The translations under genes were made by a program, and so were the position numbers. The notes under the pieces were generated by a model. That model saw only the letters and a list, made by a program, of their open reading frames with translations. It was not told where the DNA came from and ran no database searches. A stretch of DNA of 64,000 nt, taken from Aquidulcibacter paucihalophilus. Lineage in GTDB: Bacteria > Pseudomonadota > Alphaproteobacteria > Caulobacterales > Caulobacteraceae. Position 1 is the stretch's first letter. Every line of letters starts with the position of its first letter. The stretch is from contig CP127384.1 in assembly GCA_030285985.1 (NCBI GenBank), positions 2,964,501-3,028,500 of the forward strand. The letters run 5' to 3'. Of this stretch, positions 35,807 to 45,869 are shown one piece after another.

Positions 35807-36733
35807 ATGGACGAGACCGAACGGCAATCCGAGGATCGCGGCTGGGACACGGCGAAGACGCTCGCCGAGGCCCTGCCCTATATCCAGATCTATGACCGCA
35901 AGACGGTGGTCATCAAATACGGCGGCCACGCCATGGGCGAGAGCGCCGTGGCCAAACAGTTCGCCGCCGATGTGGTGCTGTTGAAGCTGATGGGCGTCAA
36001 TCCGGTCGTGGTCCACGGCGGCGGACCGCAGATCAGCGCCATGCTGGACAAGGCCGGGGTGAAGTCCGCCTTCGTCGACGGACTGAGGGTCACGGACGCG
36101 GACACCATGCAGGTGGCCGAAATGGTCCTGTCCGGCGCGGTCAACAAGGAGATCGCCCACTGGATCACCATGGCCGGCCGCGAGGCGGACGTCCGGGGCG
36201 TCGGCCTGTCGGGCAAGGACGCGGGCCTGCTGACCGTCGAGAAAACCAAACGCACCAAGCGCGACCCCGACAGCATGATCGAGCATGAGGTCGACCTCGG
36301 CTTCGTCGGCGAGCCGACCCGGGTCGATCCCAAACTGATCAAGCGGCTGCTGGAATCGGACGCCGACTGGGTGCCGGTCATCGCCCCCATCGGCGTGACC
36401 GAGGAGGGCCAGACCTTCAACGTCAATGCCGACACCGTGGCCGGGGCCGTCGCCGGGTCCCTGGGCGCCAAACGCATGCTGCTGCTGACCGACGTGCCCG
36501 GCGTCAAGGGCGCGGACGGCGAGATCATCCGTCAGATGACCGTCGACGAGGCATCGAGGCTGATCGCGGACGGCGTCGCCACCGGCGGCATGATTCCCAA
36601 GCTGCAGACCGCCATCGCGGCGGTGCGTGACGGGGTCGAGGCCGTTGTCATTCTCGATGGCCGCCGCCCCCACGCCATGCTGGTCGAGCTGTTCACCGAA
36701 CACGGCGCCGGCACCCTGGTGAAGGCGTCTTGA
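35807..36733 (+). CDS. argB: Acetylglutamate kinase
   Basis: A 308-residue amino-acid kinase. Motifs include [61 protein letters not shown] and [22 protein letters not shown]. It phosphorylates N-acetylglutamate in arginine synthesis and is commonly feedback-inhibited by arginine; the N-terminal helix typical of arginine-sensitive forms ([25 protein letters not shown]) is present. The start ATG has AGGAG ten bases upstream. Its stop overlaps the next start (TTGA). Confidence 0.97.
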   Translation: MDETERQSEDRGWDTAKTLAEALPYIQIYDRKTVVIKYGGHAMGESAVAKQFAADVVLLKLMGVNPVVVHGGGPQISAMLDKAGVKSAFVDGLRVTDADTMQVAEMVLSGAVNKEIAHWITMAGREADVRGVGLSGKDAGLLTVEKTKRTKRDPDSMIEHEVDLGFVGEPTRVDPKLIKRLLESDADWVPVIAPIGVTEEGQTFNVNADTVAGAVAGSLGAKRMLLLTDVPGVKGADGEIIRQMTVDEASRLIADGVATGGMIPKLQTAIAAVRDGVEAVVILDGRRPHAMLVELFTEHGAGTLVKAS

Positions 36734-37388
36734 TCGACCTGTCGCACGTCTCCGCCTGGGTGTTCGACATGGACGACACCCTTTACCCGCGCGAGCAGGG
36801 GCTGATGCAGCTGGTCCAGGCGCGGATCAACGCCTACGTCGTCGAGGCGGTCGGTCTGGATTCCGCCTCCGCGCGGGTGCTGCAGCGCCAGTTTCTGGAT
36901 GAGCACGGCACCACCCTGGCGGGCCTGATGGCCAACTACACCATCGATCCCGAGCATTTCCTGCACGATGTCCACGACGTGCCGATGGACGGACTGGAGC
37001 CGAACCCGCGCCTGGCCGAACAGCTGATGCGCCTGCCCGGCCGCCGCTTCGTCTTCACCAACGGCGCGCGGGAGTATGCCGGTCGGGTTCTGGACCGCCT
37101 CGGGGTCGCCGGCTGTTTCGACGGCGTCTTTGCCATCGAGGACGCTGACCTGACGCCCAAGCCGGCCCCGTCGACCTTCCGCCATGTCATTGAACGCTTC
37201 GGCTTCGAGCCGCGGCTGGCCGCCTTCTTCGAGGATACGCCGCGCAATCTGGAGCCGGCCAAGGCCCTCGGCATGACCACCGTCCTGATCGGCGACGGCC
37301 ACGGCAAGCCGCTCGGCGACCACATCGACCACATCGCCCCCGATCTTCTGGATTTCCTGACCGACCTGACCTTCAAGGACGCCGCCGC

Positions 37389-37392
<4 letters not shown>
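36730..37392 (+). CDS. HAD-family pyrimidine 5'-nucleotidase-like phosphatase
   Basis: A 220-residue HAD hydrolase. Motif I is [10 protein letters not shown], motif [11 protein letters not shown], the conserved lysine lies in TPKPAPSTF and motif IV is [11 protein letters not shown]. The DDTLYP form and size match the SDT1/pyrimidine 5'-nucleotidase subgroup that dephosphorylates nucleoside monophosphates and some vitamin phosphates. It uses a TTG start inside the argB stop (TTGA) and ends in an ATGA overlap with dapD, so the three genes form a tightly coupled operon. Confidence 0.88.
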
Positions 37393-38246
<854 letters not shown>

Positions 38247-38278
38247 GCAACCATTTCAACCGGCGGCAAGGTGCGATC

Positions 38279-38737
38279 ATGTCTGATCGTCTCGCCAATG
38301 CCTTCGACTTTCGCGGTCGTCTGAGCTTCGTCGGTCGTCAGCGGCTGGAACGCAAGCTGTTGCTCATCGCCATGCCCGGCGTTGTCGGCCCGATATTTCT
38401 GCTCATGATCGGCGCGCCCCGTGCGGTTGCGGCAGCGGCCGCCTTGCTCCTTGTCCCGGCCCTTATCGGCCTCGTCGCGGCCAATGTGCGCCGACTGCAT
38501 GACGTCGGACGCCACGCGCATCGCGTTCATCTGAAGCGATGGTTCTGGCTCCTGATCATCAGCACGCCGGTCGGGGTCGCACTCACATTTCCCGATCTGC
38601 CCGAGCCGGCCCGGTGGGACCTCGCGGGAGTCTCGGGCGTCGCGTTGCTCGCAAGCCTCTTTATTCGCGACCTGACCTGGACGGAGTGGCACCGGGGGGA
38701 CCCCGGCCCCAATCGCTTCGGCCCCGCGCCCGAATAG
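38279..38737 (+). CDS. DUF805-family membrane protein
   Basis: A 152-residue protein with the DUF805 pattern: an N-terminal FDFRGRLSFVGRQRL, two helices (LLIAMPGVVGPIFLLMIG and AAAALLLVPALIGLVAANV), the hallmark VRRLHDVGR, then two more helices and a tail with GDPGPNRFGPAPE. Function of the family is unknown. Ribosome-binding site is weak. Its stop is four bases from the convergent dehydrogenase gene's stop. Confidence 0.82.
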   Translation: MSDRLANAFDFRGRLSFVGRQRLERKLLLIAMPGVVGPIFLLMIGAPRAVAAAAALLLVPALIGLVAANVRRLHDVGRHAHRVHLKRWFWLLIISTPVGVALTFPDLPEPARWDLAGVSGVALLASLFIRDLTWTEWHRGDPGPNRFGPAPE

Positions 38738-38740
38738 GCG

Positions 38741-39964
38741 TCAGTTCGCCGCCGACAGCCGCACCAGTTTCCCGTTCGTCTCGTCGGTGACGACCCAGAC
38801 CGCGCCGTCGGCCGCAACCGCCACGTCGCGGACCCGTTCGCCCAGGTCGGTCAGCAGCCGCTCCTCGCCGACGATGCGGCCGCCCTCGACCACCAGCCGG
38901 GCGATGTGCTTGTCCTTCAGGATGGCGACCAGCAGATTGCCGCGCCAGCCGGGGAACATGGTCCCGTCGTAGACGGTCATGCCGCCGGGGGCGATCGACG
39001 GGTCCCAGTAGTAGGCGGGCTGTTCGGTGCCCTCGCGGGCCGTGATCCCCGCATTGATCGGGGCACCGCGATACTCGATCCCATAGGCCACGTCGGGCCA
39101 GCCGTAGTTCAGACCGGCCCGGTCCAGATTGATCTCGTCGCCACCGCGCGTGCCGTGCTCGACGGTCCAGACGTCGCCGTTCGCAGCGATGGCCACCCCC
39201 TGCACATTGCGGTGACCCGACGACCAGATCTCCGGCAGGGCGCCGGCGCGGCCGACGAACGGGTTGTCGGACGGGATCGAGCCGTCGGCATTGATGCGAA
39301 TGGTCTTGCCCATGTGCGAGGCAAGATCCTGGGCCTGGGGCCGCATCGGCGCGTCGGACCGTTCGCCGAGGGTGATGAACAGCTTGCCGTCGGACGCGAA
39401 CGCCAGGGACGAGCCATAGTGCAGCCGGCCCGCATAGGTCGGGGTGGCGCGGAAGATCACCGCAACGCTCTCGACCCGCGTCCCGTCGTCCGACAGGCGA
39501 CCGCGCGCCACGGCGGTGCCGTTGCCGCCTTCACGCGGTTCGGCATAGCTCCAGTAGATCATCCGGTCCTGGCCGAAGCTCGGGCCGGTCACGACGTCCA
39601 GCAGGCCGCCCTGCCCCTGGGGGTCCACGGCGGGCAGGCCGGCGACCGGCTCGCTGATCGCGCCCTCGGCGGTGATGATGCGCAGCCGGCCGGGCCGCTC
39701 GGTGACCAGCCAGCGGCCGTCGGGCAGAAGCGCGAGACCCCACGGCTCCTCCAGCCCCGAGGCCACCACCGTATGGGCCAGGGTGATTTCGGTGCGCACG
39801 CCCGGGGCACGGGTCTGGCCGGCAAAGGCGGGCTGCTGGTCCGGCGCATTGGCCGCACGGGTCTCGACCGGATCCCCGGGCCGGGCCGCGTCCTGTCCGT
39901 TGGCACCACAGGCGGCGGCCAGGGTCACGGCGGAGACAGTGGCGGCGAGGGCGAGCAGGCGCAT
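38741..39964 (-). CDS. PQQ-dependent aldose sugar dehydrogenase-like lipoprotein
   Basis: A 407-residue six-bladed beta-propeller protein of the soluble glucose/aldose sugar dehydrogenase (YliI/Asd) family. It has a lipobox (LAAAC), EEPWGLALLPDGRWLVTERPGRLRII, DPQGQGGLLDVV, GHRNVQGVAI, EHGTRGGDEIN and WDPSIAPGGMTVYDG. These enzymes oxidise aldoses in the periplasm with PQQ. An AAGGGG element supports the chosen ATG; a longer frame upstream lacks any signal sequence. Confidence 0.92.
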   Translation of the reverse strand: MRLLALAATVSAVTLAAACGANGQDAARPGDPVETRAANAPDQQPAFAGQTRAPGVRTEITLAHTVVASGLEEPWGLALLPDGRWLVTERPGRLRIITAEGAISEPVAGLPAVDPQGQGGLLDVVTGPSFGQDRMIYWSYAEPREGGNGTAVARGRLSDDGTRVESVAVIFRATPTYAGRLHYGSSLAFASDGKLFITLGERSDAPMRPQAQDLASHMGKTIRINADGSIPSDNPFVGRAGALPEIWSSGHRNVQGVAIAANGDVWTVEHGTRGGDEINLDRAGLNYGWPDVAYGIEYRGAPINAGITAREGTEQPAYYWDPSIAPGGMTVYDGTMFPGWRGNLLVAILKDKHIARLVVEGGRIVGEERLLTDLGERVRDVAVAADGAVWVVTDETNGKLVRLSAAN

Positions 39965-40161
39965 GGGAAACCCCTTGAATCGGACGGGCCGGAAACGGTC
40001 GCCGCAGCCTAGCCGTTCCGTCCCGGCCGCGTCACCTGTGTGCGACGCATGGCCCCGGCCCGACACTCGCATGAAGGCGGCTTGAATCCGCCACCGCCTC
40101 CCTCTATAGGCACCGCTCTTCCGGCGGACAGACCAGTTCCCGCCGGGACTCGAGTGATCGG

Positions 40162-40238
40162 GGCTGGGTAGCTCAGCTGGTTAGAGCGGTGGATTCATAA
40201 CCCACAGGTCGGCGGTTCGAGCCCGCCTCCAGCCACCA
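40162..40238 (+). tRNA. tRNA-Met (anticodon CAT)
   Basis: The acceptor GGCTGGG pairs with TCCAGCC, and the D arm is AGCTCAGCTGGTTAGAGC. The loop TTCATAA has anticodon CAT at 40196-40198, the T arm is GGCGG-TTCGAGC-CCGCC, and CCA is encoded. The acceptor starts with a normal G-C pair, so it is not the initiator. A tRNA-Ile with modified CAT (lysidine) cannot be fully excluded without scoring. Confidence 0.9.
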
Positions 40239-40303
40239 TCGCCGCAACCCGTCACCCTCCCCCGCGTTAACCGCCAAGGTTCAACGCTGATCGGGGATAT
40301 CCC

Positions 40304-40606
40304 ATGCGCATCCAGTCCATCACCCTCGCCGCCCTCGCCGCCCTGGCCCTGGGCGCCGCCGCCTGCACGCCCGCCGAACAGCAGGAAGTCGAGACGAACG
40401 CCGAGGTGGCGGGCGACCGGGCCGGAGAAGTCGCGGCCCAGGCCGGCGAAGTGATCGAGTCCGGCGCCATGAAGGCCGCGCGGGCGGTCGAGGGCGGCGC
40501 GGGCGACGTCGCCGCGCGGCTCGAGGAAAATCAGGCCGAGGCTGCTGCCGAGGGCCGGCCCGGCGCGGTCGATCCGGACACGGACGAGCGCGTACCCGCC
40601 AACTAG
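40304..40606 (+). CDS. Small hypothetical lipoprotein
   Basis: A 100-residue protein with a lipobox (LALGAAAC) followed by an acidic, alanine-rich helical body (EQQEVETNAEVAGDRAGEVAAQAGEVIESGAMKAARAVEGGAGDVAARLEENQAEAA), somewhat like entericidin-type or Lpp-like helical lipoproteins. It stands between the tRNA and the convergent tlpA. No defined function. Confidence 0.78.
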   Translation: MRIQSITLAALAALALGAAACTPAEQQEVETNAEVAGDRAGEVAAQAGEVIESGAMKAARAVEGGAGDVAARLEENQAEAAAEGRPGAVDPDTDERVPAN

Positions 40607-40618
40607 GCCATCAGCGCA

Positions 40619-41245
40619 TCAGGCAGCCGGCTCCGCCAGCAGCGCGTCAATCAGGGCGCGCGCCTCGGGGCTGGCCCAGTCGGCCTCGCCGGAGAAGGAC
40701 GCGCGGATGCGGCCCTTGCGGTCCAGCAGCACGGTCTGGGGCATCTTGCCCTCGCCCGGCAGTTCGAACGGCAGCTGGAATTTCATGTCGCTGTAGAGCG
40801 GCAGGGGTTCGTGCACGTCGATGAAGCTGCGCGCGTCGGCCAGGCCGTCGGGCGTGGCGTCGACATTGATCGGCAGGACCATCAGCTCGCTGTCGGGATA
40901 GGCTTCGTCCAGACGGGCGAGGGTGGGCATCTCGGTGCGGCAGGGCGCGCACCACATGGCCCAGAGGTTCACCACCACCACCTTGCCGCGGAATTGGGCG
41001 AAGGTGACGTCGGCGCCGTCGCGGTTCTTGAAGACATAGGCCGGGGCCATCGGCGTGGCCTTGGGCGTCTCCAGCCGGGTCAGGGAGCCGGTGGCGAAAC
41101 GGGCCAGTTCGCTCTTCGCCGCGGGTTCCGGCGTTGCGGCTTTGAAGAAGGCGTCGCGATTGGCGTATAGCAGGCCCGCGCCCACGATCATGCCGACCGC
41201 CAGCGCGCCCGCGATCGCTATCCCCGCCGTCTTCGAGCCCTTCAT
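40619..41245 (-). CDS. tlpA: TlpA-like thioredoxin-fold disulfide reductase
   Basis: A 208-residue protein with one N-terminal membrane anchor ([22 protein letters not shown]) and a periplasmic thioredoxin domain with the redox site WCAPC (C99 and C102) in [33 protein letters not shown] completes the fold. TlpA-type proteins keep cysteines reduced for cytochrome c and oxidase assembly. Its start codon sits in a CATG shared with a possible divergent argH start. Confidence 0.92.
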   Translation of the reverse strand: MKGSKTAGIAIAGALAVGMIVGAGLLYANRDAFFKAATPEPAAKSELARFATGSLTRLETPKATPMAPAYVFKNRDGADVTFAQFRGKVVVVNLWAMWCAPCRTEMPTLARLDEAYPDSELMVLPINVDATPDGLADARSFIDVHEPLPLYSDMKFQLPFELPGEGKMPQTVLLDRKGRIRASFSGEADWASPEARALIDALLAEPAA

Positions 41246-41306
41246 GACCAAGCCTTCCCCCACGCCAGCGCCAGTTAAGCCTTCTCCGAACGCGGAAGGT
41301 CAAGAC

Positions 41307-42674
41307 ATGTGGGGCGGGCGGTTCTCGGCGCGACCGGCCGACATCATGCAGGCGATCAACGTCTCGATCGGCGTGGACCGGCGTCTGTGGGCCCAGGACC
41401 TGGCCGGCTCGCGGGCCCATTGCCGCATGCTGGCGACGCAGAAAATCATCACCGCCGCCGACGCCGACGCCATTCTGGGCGGGCTGGACGCGATCGAGGC
41501 CGAGATCCGCGACGGGACCTTCCCGTTCCGCGACCAGTTCGAGGACATCCACATGAATGTGGAAGCCCGGCTGGCTGAGCTCATCGGCGAGCCCTCGGGC
41601 CGGCTGCACACGGCGCGCAGCCGCAACGATCAGGTCGCCACCGATTTCCGCCTCTGGGTCCGCGCCGCCTGCGACGCCGCCGTCGAACAGCTGAAGGGGC
41701 TGCAAGGCGCCCTGCTGGTCCGCGCCGATCAGCACGCCGGCGATCTGATGCCCGGCTTCACGCATCTGCAGCCGGCCCAGCCGGTGACCTTCGGCCACCA
41801 TCTGATGGCCTATGTCGAGATGTTCGGCCGCGACGCCGCCCGGTTCGCCGATGCCCGGGCACGGATGAACGAGAATCCGCTGGGTGCCGCCGCCCTGGCC
41901 GGATCGCCCTTCCCCATCGACCGCCACATGACGGCGGCCGAGCTGGGCTTCGACCGGCCGATGGGCAATTCGCTGGATGCCGTCTCGGACCGCGACTTTG
42001 CGCTGGAAAGCCTCGCCGCCGCCTCGATCTGCGCCGGCCACCTGTCGCGGCTGGCCGAGGAGATCGTCATCTGGATGACGCCGCAGTTCGGCTTCGTCAC
42101 CCTGCCCGACGACCTGACCACCGGCAGCTCGATCATGCCGCAGAAGCGCAATCCCGACGCCGCCGAACTGGTCCGGGCCAAGACGGGCCGGATCATGGGC
42201 TCGCTGGTGGCCCTGTCGACGGTGATGAAGGGGCTGCCGCTGGCCTATTCCAAGGATATGCAGGAGGACAAGCCGCCGGTATTCGAGGCCTTCGACGCCC
42301 TGACCCTCGCCCTGGGGGCCATGACGGCCATGGTCTCGGCCCTGCAGCCGAACACGGAGCGGATGCGCGCCGCCGCCGGTTCGGGCTTCTCGACCGCCAC
42401 CGACCTGGCCGACTGGCTGGTGCGCGAGCTGAACCTGCCGTTCCGCAAGGCGCACCATGTCACGGGGGCGGCGGTGAAGCGGGCCGAGGCCCTGGGCGTG
42501 GATTTGTCGCAACTGCCGCTGGCTGAACTGCAATCGCTTGAGGCGGGCGTGACGGAAGCGGTTTACAAGGTGCTCACCCCTGAGGCCTCTTGCGCCAGCC
42601 GCCAGAGCTTCGGGGGCACGGCGCCGGAACAGGTCCGCGCGCGCATTGCCGAGTGGAAGACGCGTCTCGCGTAA
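41307..42674 (+). CDS. argH: Argininosuccinate lyase
   Basis: A 455-residue fumarase-superfamily enzyme. It begins [21 protein letters not shown] and has [47 protein letters not shown] and the flexible-loop signature [23 protein letters not shown] with the catalytic serine. It splits argininosuccinate into arginine and fumarate. I chose the ATG preceded by GGAAGG at 7 bases, which gives normal length (E. coli ArgH is 457). An upstream in-frame ATG at 41244 would add 21 residues and overlap the tlpA start, without a ribosome-binding site. Confidence 0.95.
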   Translation: MWGGRFSARPADIMQAINVSIGVDRRLWAQDLAGSRAHCRMLATQKIITAADADAILGGLDAIEAEIRDGTFPFRDQFEDIHMNVEARLAELIGEPSGRLHTARSRNDQVATDFRLWVRAACDAAVEQLKGLQGALLVRADQHAGDLMPGFTHLQPAQPVTFGHHLMAYVEMFGRDAARFADARARMNENPLGAAALAGSPFPIDRHMTAAELGFDRPMGNSLDAVSDRDFALESLAAASICAGHLSRLAEEIVIWMTPQFGFVTLPDDLTTGSSIMPQKRNPDAAELVRAKTGRIMGSLVALSTVMKGLPLAYSKDMQEDKPPVFEAFDALTLALGAMTAMVSALQPNTERMRAAAGSGFSTATDLADWLVRELNLPFRKAHHVTGAAVKRAEALGVDLSQLPLAELQSLEAGVTEAVYKVLTPEASCASRQSFGGTAPEQVRARIAEWKTRLA

Positions 42675-42684
42675 GGGGATTGGG

Positions 42685-42921
42685 ATGAAGAAGATCGTTG
42701 TCGCGGGCATCGCCGCCCTGATCGCCGTCTCCGCCGCCGGTTGCGGCCGGATGGCCGACCTCGACGCCCCGCCGGCCAGGCAGACCGAGCGCGGCATGCG
42801 CGACGAGCGGGCCCGCAGCCTGCCCGAGCCCGCGACCGTCAATCGTCCGGCCAGCCAGGTTCCGATCGACGGCGGCCCCAGCTCGAGCCCCTATGGCGGC
42901 TCGGGCGCCAACCCCGGCTAG
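42685..42921 (+). CDS. Small lipoprotein, LptM-like
   Basis: A 78-residue protein with a lipobox (VSAAGC) directly followed by GRMADLDAPP, similar in placement to the GCG-K-GPL-P motif of LptM/YifL, the small lipoprotein that helps mature the LptD translocon. The rest is low-complexity (ERGMRDERARSLPEPATVNRPASQVPIDGGPSSSPYG). Its position between argH and lysA is the usual location for this lipoprotein in alphaproteobacteria. AAGGGG precedes the ATG. Confidence 0.78.
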   Translation: MKKIVVAGIAALIAVSAAGCGRMADLDAPPARQTERGMRDERARSLPEPATVNRPASQVPIDGGPSSSPYGGSGANPG

Positions 42922-42928
42922 GGTTTCC

Positions 42929-44209
42929 TTGCACCATTTCGACCGGATCGACGGCGCGCTTCAGGCCGAAGGCGTGCCGCTGGAAGCGCTCGCCGACGCC
43001 GTCGGCACGCCCGCCTATGTCTATTCGACCGCGACCCTGACGCGGCATTACGGCCTGCTGGCCGACGCCATCGCGACCCATCGGGCGGCGCTGGGCAACG
43101 CCCTGATCGCCTTCGCGGTGAAGGCCAATTCCAATCTGTCGGTGCTGGCCACGCTCGCCCGGCTCGGCTGCGGTGCCGATACGGTGTCCGAGGGCGAGAT
43201 CCGGCGGGCGCTGAAGGCCGGCATTCCGGCGGACCGCATCGTCTTCTCCGGCGTGGGCAAGACCGACGCCGAACTGGCCTTCGCCATCGAGACCGGTGTG
43301 CGCCAGATCAATGTCGAGAGCGCGGTCGAGCTGGACCGGCTGATCGCGGCGGCGGCGTCGAAGGGCGCGCGGCCGGAGATCGCCATCCGTGTGAACCCGT
43401 CCGTGGGCGCCGGCGGCCATGCGCGGATCACCACCGGCGGGGCGACGGACAAATTCGGCGTGCCGGCGGACGAGGCCCACGCCCTCTACGCCCGCGCCAG
43501 CCTGTCGCCCCATGTCACGCCGGTCGGCCTCGCCTGCCACATCGGCAGCCAGATCACCTCGCTGAAGCCGCTGGAAGCCGCCTTCCGGGCGCTGCGGACC
43601 ATGACGCTGGAGCTTCGCGCGGCCGGACGGTCAGTGTCGCGGCTCGACCTCGGCGGCGGATTGGGCGTGCCCTATCACGGCCAGTCGGACCTGCCCTCGA
43701 TCGAGGCCTATGTCACCATGGCCGCCCGCGTGCTGGACGGTCTGGAGGTCGAGGCGGCGTTCGAGCCCGGCCGTCTGCTGGCCGCCAACGCCGGGGTCCT
43801 GCTGAGCCGGGTGATCCAGGTCAACGAACGCGGCGACGGGCGGCGGTTCCTGGTGCTGGACGCCGGCATGAACGACCTGATGCGCCCCGCCCTCTACGAC
43901 GCCTTCCACGATCTGGTCCCGGTCCGCCCGCGCGCGGGCGAACCGCGCCTCTACGACCTCGTCGGCCCGATCTGCGAATCCACCGACATTTTCGCCCGCG
44001 ACCGCCTTCTGCCGCCGATGCAGGCCGGCGATCTGGTCGCCTTCATGGGGGCGGGAGCCTACGGAGCGGTGCTGGCCAGCGAGTACAACAGCCGGCCTCT
44101 GGTGCCGGAGGTGCTGGTGGACGGTGAGCGGTGGGCCGTGGTCAGGGCGCGGCCGACGTATGACGAGATGCTGGCGCGGGAGCCGCGGGCGGAGTGGCTG
44201 GTGGGGTGA
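42929..44209 (+). CDS. lysA: Diaminopimelate decarboxylase
   Basis: A 426-residue type III PLP enzyme. The Schiff-base lysine is in IAFAVKANSNLSVL; VNPSVGAGGHARITTGGATDKFG, ACHIGSQITSL, DLGGGLGVPY, FEPGRLLAANAGVLL and GPICESTDIFARDR are family motifs. It makes lysine from meso-diaminopimelate. The TTG start seven bases after the lipoprotein stop gives the typical N-terminus (MHHFDRIDG) and has AGGG five bases upstream. Its stop codon lies inside the heptad-repeat structure. Confidence 0.95.
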   Translation: MHHFDRIDGALQAEGVPLEALADAVGTPAYVYSTATLTRHYGLLADAIATHRAALGNALIAFAVKANSNLSVLATLARLGCGADTVSEGEIRRALKAGIPADRIVFSGVGKTDAELAFAIETGVRQINVESAVELDRLIAAAASKGARPEIAIRVNPSVGAGGHARITTGGATDKFGVPADEAHALYARASLSPHVTPVGLACHIGSQITSLKPLEAAFRALRTMTLELRAAGRSVSRLDLGGGLGVPYHGQSDLPSIEAYVTMAARVLDGLEVEAAFEPGRLLAANAGVLLSRVIQVNERGDGRRFLVLDAGMNDLMRPALYDAFHDLVPVRPRAGEPRLYDLVGPICESTDIFARDRLLPPMQAGDLVAFMGAGAYGAVLASEYNSRPLVPEVLVDGERWAVVRARPTYDEMLAREPRAEWLVG

Positions 44210-44318
44210 TTGGTGGTTGGTGATTGGTGATTGCGGCTTCACTGGCTGAAAAAGGGCGGCTCAGGCCGCGCCCCGGCTCGACGGGCAGCCAGCCACCAAT
44301 CACCAACCACCAATCACC
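44205..44318. repeat. Heptad-built inverted repeat joining the lysA and hpt stop codons
   Basis: The lysA stop codon lies in a series of 7-bp units GATTGGT, GGTTGGT, GATTGGT, GATTGCG (44208-44235). The inverse series ACCAATC, ACCAACC, ACCAATC ends at the hpt stop codon. The two arms are perfect 25-bp inverted copies (44205-44229 and 44294-44318) around a 64-bp middle that holds a GGCGGC/GCCGC-type short hairpin. Convergent transcripts of both genes would end in this structure. Confidence 0.85.
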
Positions 44319-44863
44319 TAGTCCAGCGCACACACATCCGGCAGGCCGCGCAGCGCCCCGGCGTGATCCAGCCCGTAGCCCACCAGGAACCGGTTCGGGG
44401 CCTCCCAGCCGACGAAGTCGGGCTCAGGCGCGCGCGGCAGGGGCCAGGGCTTTTTGGCGAAGACCACAGTCAGGACCTCCGCGGCCCCCTTCGACTTCGC
44501 GATCCGCACGGCCTCGGCCAGCGACAGCCCCGTGTCGAAGACATCGTCGACGATCAGCACCCGGCGGCCCTCGATCGAGCGCTGGAAATCCGCATAGACG
44601 TCGATCCGGCCCCGGCTGGTCTGTTCATCGCCATACGACGCGAGCCACAGGGCGTCGAAGCGGACGTTACGGCCGATCCGTGACAGGGCGCGGGTCAGGT
44701 CGGCGGCGAACCACAGGCCGCCGGTCAGCAGCACAGCCGCCACGGTTTCGTCGTCGATCACCGGGGCGATCTGGGCCGCGAGGTCGGCGACGATGCGCTG
44801 AACCTCGGCTTCGGAAAGCAGGACGGTGGGTTTGACGACGTCTTGGGGGGGAGTGTCAGCCAT
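44318..44863 (-). CDS. hpt: Hypoxanthine phosphoribosyltransferase-family protein
   Basis: A 181-residue type I phosphoribosyltransferase. The PRPP-binding motif is RRVLIVDDVFDTGLSLAEAV; AAVLLTGGLWFAADLTRAL and DFVGWEAPNRFLVGYGLDHAGALRGLPDV are typical of hypoxanthine-guanine salvage enzymes. It converts hypoxanthine or guanine plus PRPP into nucleotide. Start at the ATG giving MADTPPQDV; the longer open frame upstream overlaps the next gene. Gene name is by family; xanthine/guanine preference is uncertain. Confidence 0.88.
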   Translation of the reverse strand: MADTPPQDVVKPTVLLSEAEVQRIVADLAAQIAPVIDDETVAAVLLTGGLWFAADLTRALSRIGRNVRFDALWLASYGDEQTSRGRIDVYADFQRSIEGRRVLIVDDVFDTGLSLAEAVRIAKSKGAAEVLTVVFAKKPWPLPRAPEPDFVGWEAPNRFLVGYGLDHAGALRGLPDVCALD

Positions 44864-44882
44864 GCGAGGCGGATACCGCCTC

Positions 44883-45803
44883 TTACCCGTGGGTGTCCAC
44901 CACCGGCACGGCGTCGATCGGATGCATGTCCATCGGCACCGGCGCACCCGGCGACAGGGCGGGGCGCAGGCCGCCGTCAGCGGGCGCGGCCGGGGCAGGG
45001 CCATGCGGGGCTTCCGCATGAGCCGGCGCGGGCGCGGCGGGGGGCCGGCGGGTATCGGCATGGGGCGCGGGTGCGTGCGGCGCGGCGGCGCGGCTCGGGG
45101 CCTCATCCAGCACGAAGGCGACGCCGACGCCCTGACCACGGGCACCCGGATCGGGAATCACGGCGGCGAAGCCCTGGACCTTGCCGGGCAGGACCGGCGC
45201 GGCGTCGATGCGAATGACGGCATGGCCGATCTCGGCACCGTGGGCGTCCAGCAGGGCGACACGCACAGGCGGGGCGATACGTTCGTTGTCGCGGACATTC
45301 CTCAGCGCGCCGGAGACGATCACCTTGCCGGGGTCATTGGGCAGGGGTTTGGCGCTGACGGCCTCGAAATCCAGTCCGGTCGGGTTCACGGTCAGGCCGA
45401 TGGCGGCATAGGCGGCGGCGGCGCGGGGGGCGATCTCGACCACCTCCACGCGGAACAACCAGGCCGAGGCCAGCAGGGCGGCGAAGCCGGACGCGATTCC
45501 GGCCCACACCACCCCGTGCGCCGCGGCGCGGCGCAGGCGGCGCTGCTGTTCGGCGCGGGCGCGGAAGGCCTTGGGCAGTTCGGGTGCCGGCGTCTCGGCC
45601 AGTGATTCGGATTCAGGCTCGTCACGAGGGGCGAAGCTGGCCGCCTCCGCCGGTGGCGAGGACTGGGACAGCTCCAGCGGCTCGTCCAGGGTCGCGCGCC
45701 AGGTGTGGCGGCACGACTTGCAGCGCACGGTCCGGCCGGCGACCCCGATCGCTTCATCAGGGGTGAAATAGCTGGTGGCGCAGGACGGGCAGGTCAGTAT
45801 CAT
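44883..45803 (-). CDS. MJ0042-type zinc-ribbon membrane protein (DUF3426-like)
   Basis: A 306-residue protein that begins with a zinc ribbon (LTCPSCATSYFTPDEAIGVAGRTVRCKSCRHTW), has a charged linker, one membrane helix (GVVWAGIASGFAALLASAWLF) and a periplasmic DUF3426-like domain (VIVSGALRNVRDNERIAPPVRVALLDAHGAEIGHAVI), then a histidine/proline/alanine-rich tail. The cytoplasmic ribbon plus external domain suggests a membrane regulator or sensor; no function is established. Divergent from ftsE with a 66-bp gap. Confidence 0.88.
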   Translation of the reverse strand: MILTCPSCATSYFTPDEAIGVAGRTVRCKSCRHTWRATLDEPLELSQSSPPAEAASFAPRDEPESESLAETPAPELPKAFRARAEQQRRLRRAAAHGVVWAGIASGFAALLASAWLFRVEVVEIAPRAAAAYAAIGLTVNPTGLDFEAVSAKPLPNDPGKVIVSGALRNVRDNERIAPPVRVALLDAHGAEIGHAVIRIDAAPVLPGKVQGFAAVIPDPGARGQGVGVAFVLDEAPSRAAAPHAPAPHADTRRPPAAPAPAHAEAPHGPAPAAPADGGLRPALSPGAPVPMDMHPIDAVPVVDTHG

Positions 45804-45869
45804 GTGCGCTGACTGCGAGGCTCTTCGCCCCCTCCCGTCGCGGCCTGGCCGCGTCCTGACCCGAAATTC

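Noticed and set aside
40162..40238. Calling the CAT tRNA an initiator
   Set aside because: The first acceptor pair is G-C, whereas bacterial initiators have a mismatch there.
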